From the NCBI GenBank assembly GCA_947062675.1, contig CAMSQM010000036.1:1-32457 (forward strand): a stretch of 32,457 bases of DNA, in the 5' to 3' direction. This DNA is from an uncultured Roseburia sp. GTDB taxonomy: Bacteria > Bacillota > Clostridia > Lachnospirales > Lachnospiraceae. Every line of letters starts with the position of its first letter. Positions within the stretch are counted from its first letter, which is position 1. A model generated the notes under the pieces. That model was not told where the DNA came from, made no database searches, and saw nothing but the letters and a program-made list of their open reading frames with translations. Shown in pieces: positions 31,982-32,457 of this stretch. Both the position numbers and the translations under genes were made by a program.

Positions 31982-32457
31982 TTATTTTTTCACTACAGGT
32001 ATCCACACTTCATATTGTGCATTTTGCGGGTCCGGATTTAAATACACCTCGACGTCAGGAGCATTTCCATACCCGTATCCTGAAGTCGGCAGCCATTCCG
32101 TTACGATGCGTCGCTCCAGATCCTGAATAGACTGATTTGTACCTTCTCCGGAAAATATTGCCCAGGTGGCCGCCGGCACAGTATAATATTCAAGGTCATT
32201 CGTTTCCTGTGAAGTAGACACCGCAATATAATACCTCCATGGTTCCGTGTCATTACAGGTGCTGACGCCGAGCACTCCCATGGGCGGTGTGTCCATCATA
32301 CGAATCAGCCTCTGCAATGTTCCGTTTGCAGATATTTCCTGCCACTTTGCGGGTATGGCCGAAAAATTTTTTTCAATATCCTTATTCAGAGGTACGGATA
32401 CCCCTGCAATACGGAAAGCGTCTTTTGTTTCAATTCGATAATTCATTTCTTCCACTC
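31982..32457 (-). CDS. GyrI-like effector-binding domain protein, partial
   Basis: At least 157 residues, open at the right edge. The sequence matches the AraC effector-binding / GyrI-like fold: YRIETKDAFRIAGVSVPL, IPAKWQEISANG, MGVLGVSTCNDTEP, YYTVPAATWAIFSG and the end EVWIPVVKK. Such domains bind small molecules, alone or behind an AraC-type or MerR-type DNA-binding domain. The frame stays open to the window edge, so an upstream HTH could be fused. An internal ATG at 32443 would also give a stand-alone 153-residue protein, but its ribosome site is poor. It points toward the DUF6440 gene and ends 77 bases from the hairpin there. Confidence 0.82.
   Translation of the reverse strand, partial: VEEMNYRIETKDAFRIAGVSVPLNKDIEKNFSAIPAKWQEISANGTLQRLIRMMDTPPMGVLGVSTCNDTEPWRYYIAVSTSQETNDLEYYTVPAATWAIFSGEGTNQSIQDLERRIVTEWLPTSGYGYGNAPDVEVYLNPDPQNAQYEVWIPVVKK

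Overview
The window looks like a chromosomal segment of an anaerobic, Gram-positive gut-type Clostridia, most likely Lachnospiraceae. This rests on protein family content (DUF4234, DUF2752, FN3/GH25 and InlB-repeat secreted proteins, PrcB-type lipoprotein, DUF6440), on AAGGAGG-like ribosome sites and TTGACA/TATAAT promoters, and on moderately GC-rich genes between AT-rich spacers. The assignment is by family resemblance; no search was run.

Left part (1-3.7 kb): a decayed IS4-type transposase that runs off the left edge, a tRNA-Gly(CCC) with its own promoter, a hairpin-rich spacer, a family 2 glycosyltransferase, and two small membrane proteins (DUF4234, DUF2752).

Cell-wall lytic region (3.7-13.1 kb): four same-strand genes. 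These are a 1463-residue secreted GH25 muramidase with nine FN3 modules, a secreted phage-tail-type lysozyme fused to six InlB-type B-repeats in an ABABAB order, a leaderless GH25-LysM muramidase, and an alpha/beta hydrolase predicted to be tethered by a C-terminal membrane helix.

Middle (13.1-21.3 kb): a MutS2-like ATPase without an Smr domain, preceded by a long leader with a terminator and several mutually exclusive pairings; divergent cysK; a small alarmone synthetase; a minus-strand operon of ECF sigma factor (SigV type), RsiV-type anti-sigma factor and GNAT acetyltransferase with a textbook ECF promoter; a flavin reductase-like protein; a 50-residue membrane protein; and PlsC.

Right part (21.4-32.5 kb): a PrcB-type lipoprotein, a secreted CAP/Big_2/LRR protein, an Rpn-type nuclease with six perfect 12-bp repeats followed by a secreted multi-Ig protein, then a tight run of a MecA-like class B penicillin-binding protein, a VanR-like regulator, a VanS-like kinase and DUF2804. 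It ends with a 54-residue DUF6440 protein and a partial GyrI-like effector-binding protein.

The theme is the cell envelope: several wall-cutting enzymes, a probable lysozyme-sensing sigma/anti-sigma pair, and a transpeptidase linked to a VanRS-like sensor. The observations most worth a second look are the switch-like leader of the mutS2-like gene, the ECF/RsiV unit near three lysozymes, the PBP-VanRS operon, and the tandem repeats in the Rpn nuclease.
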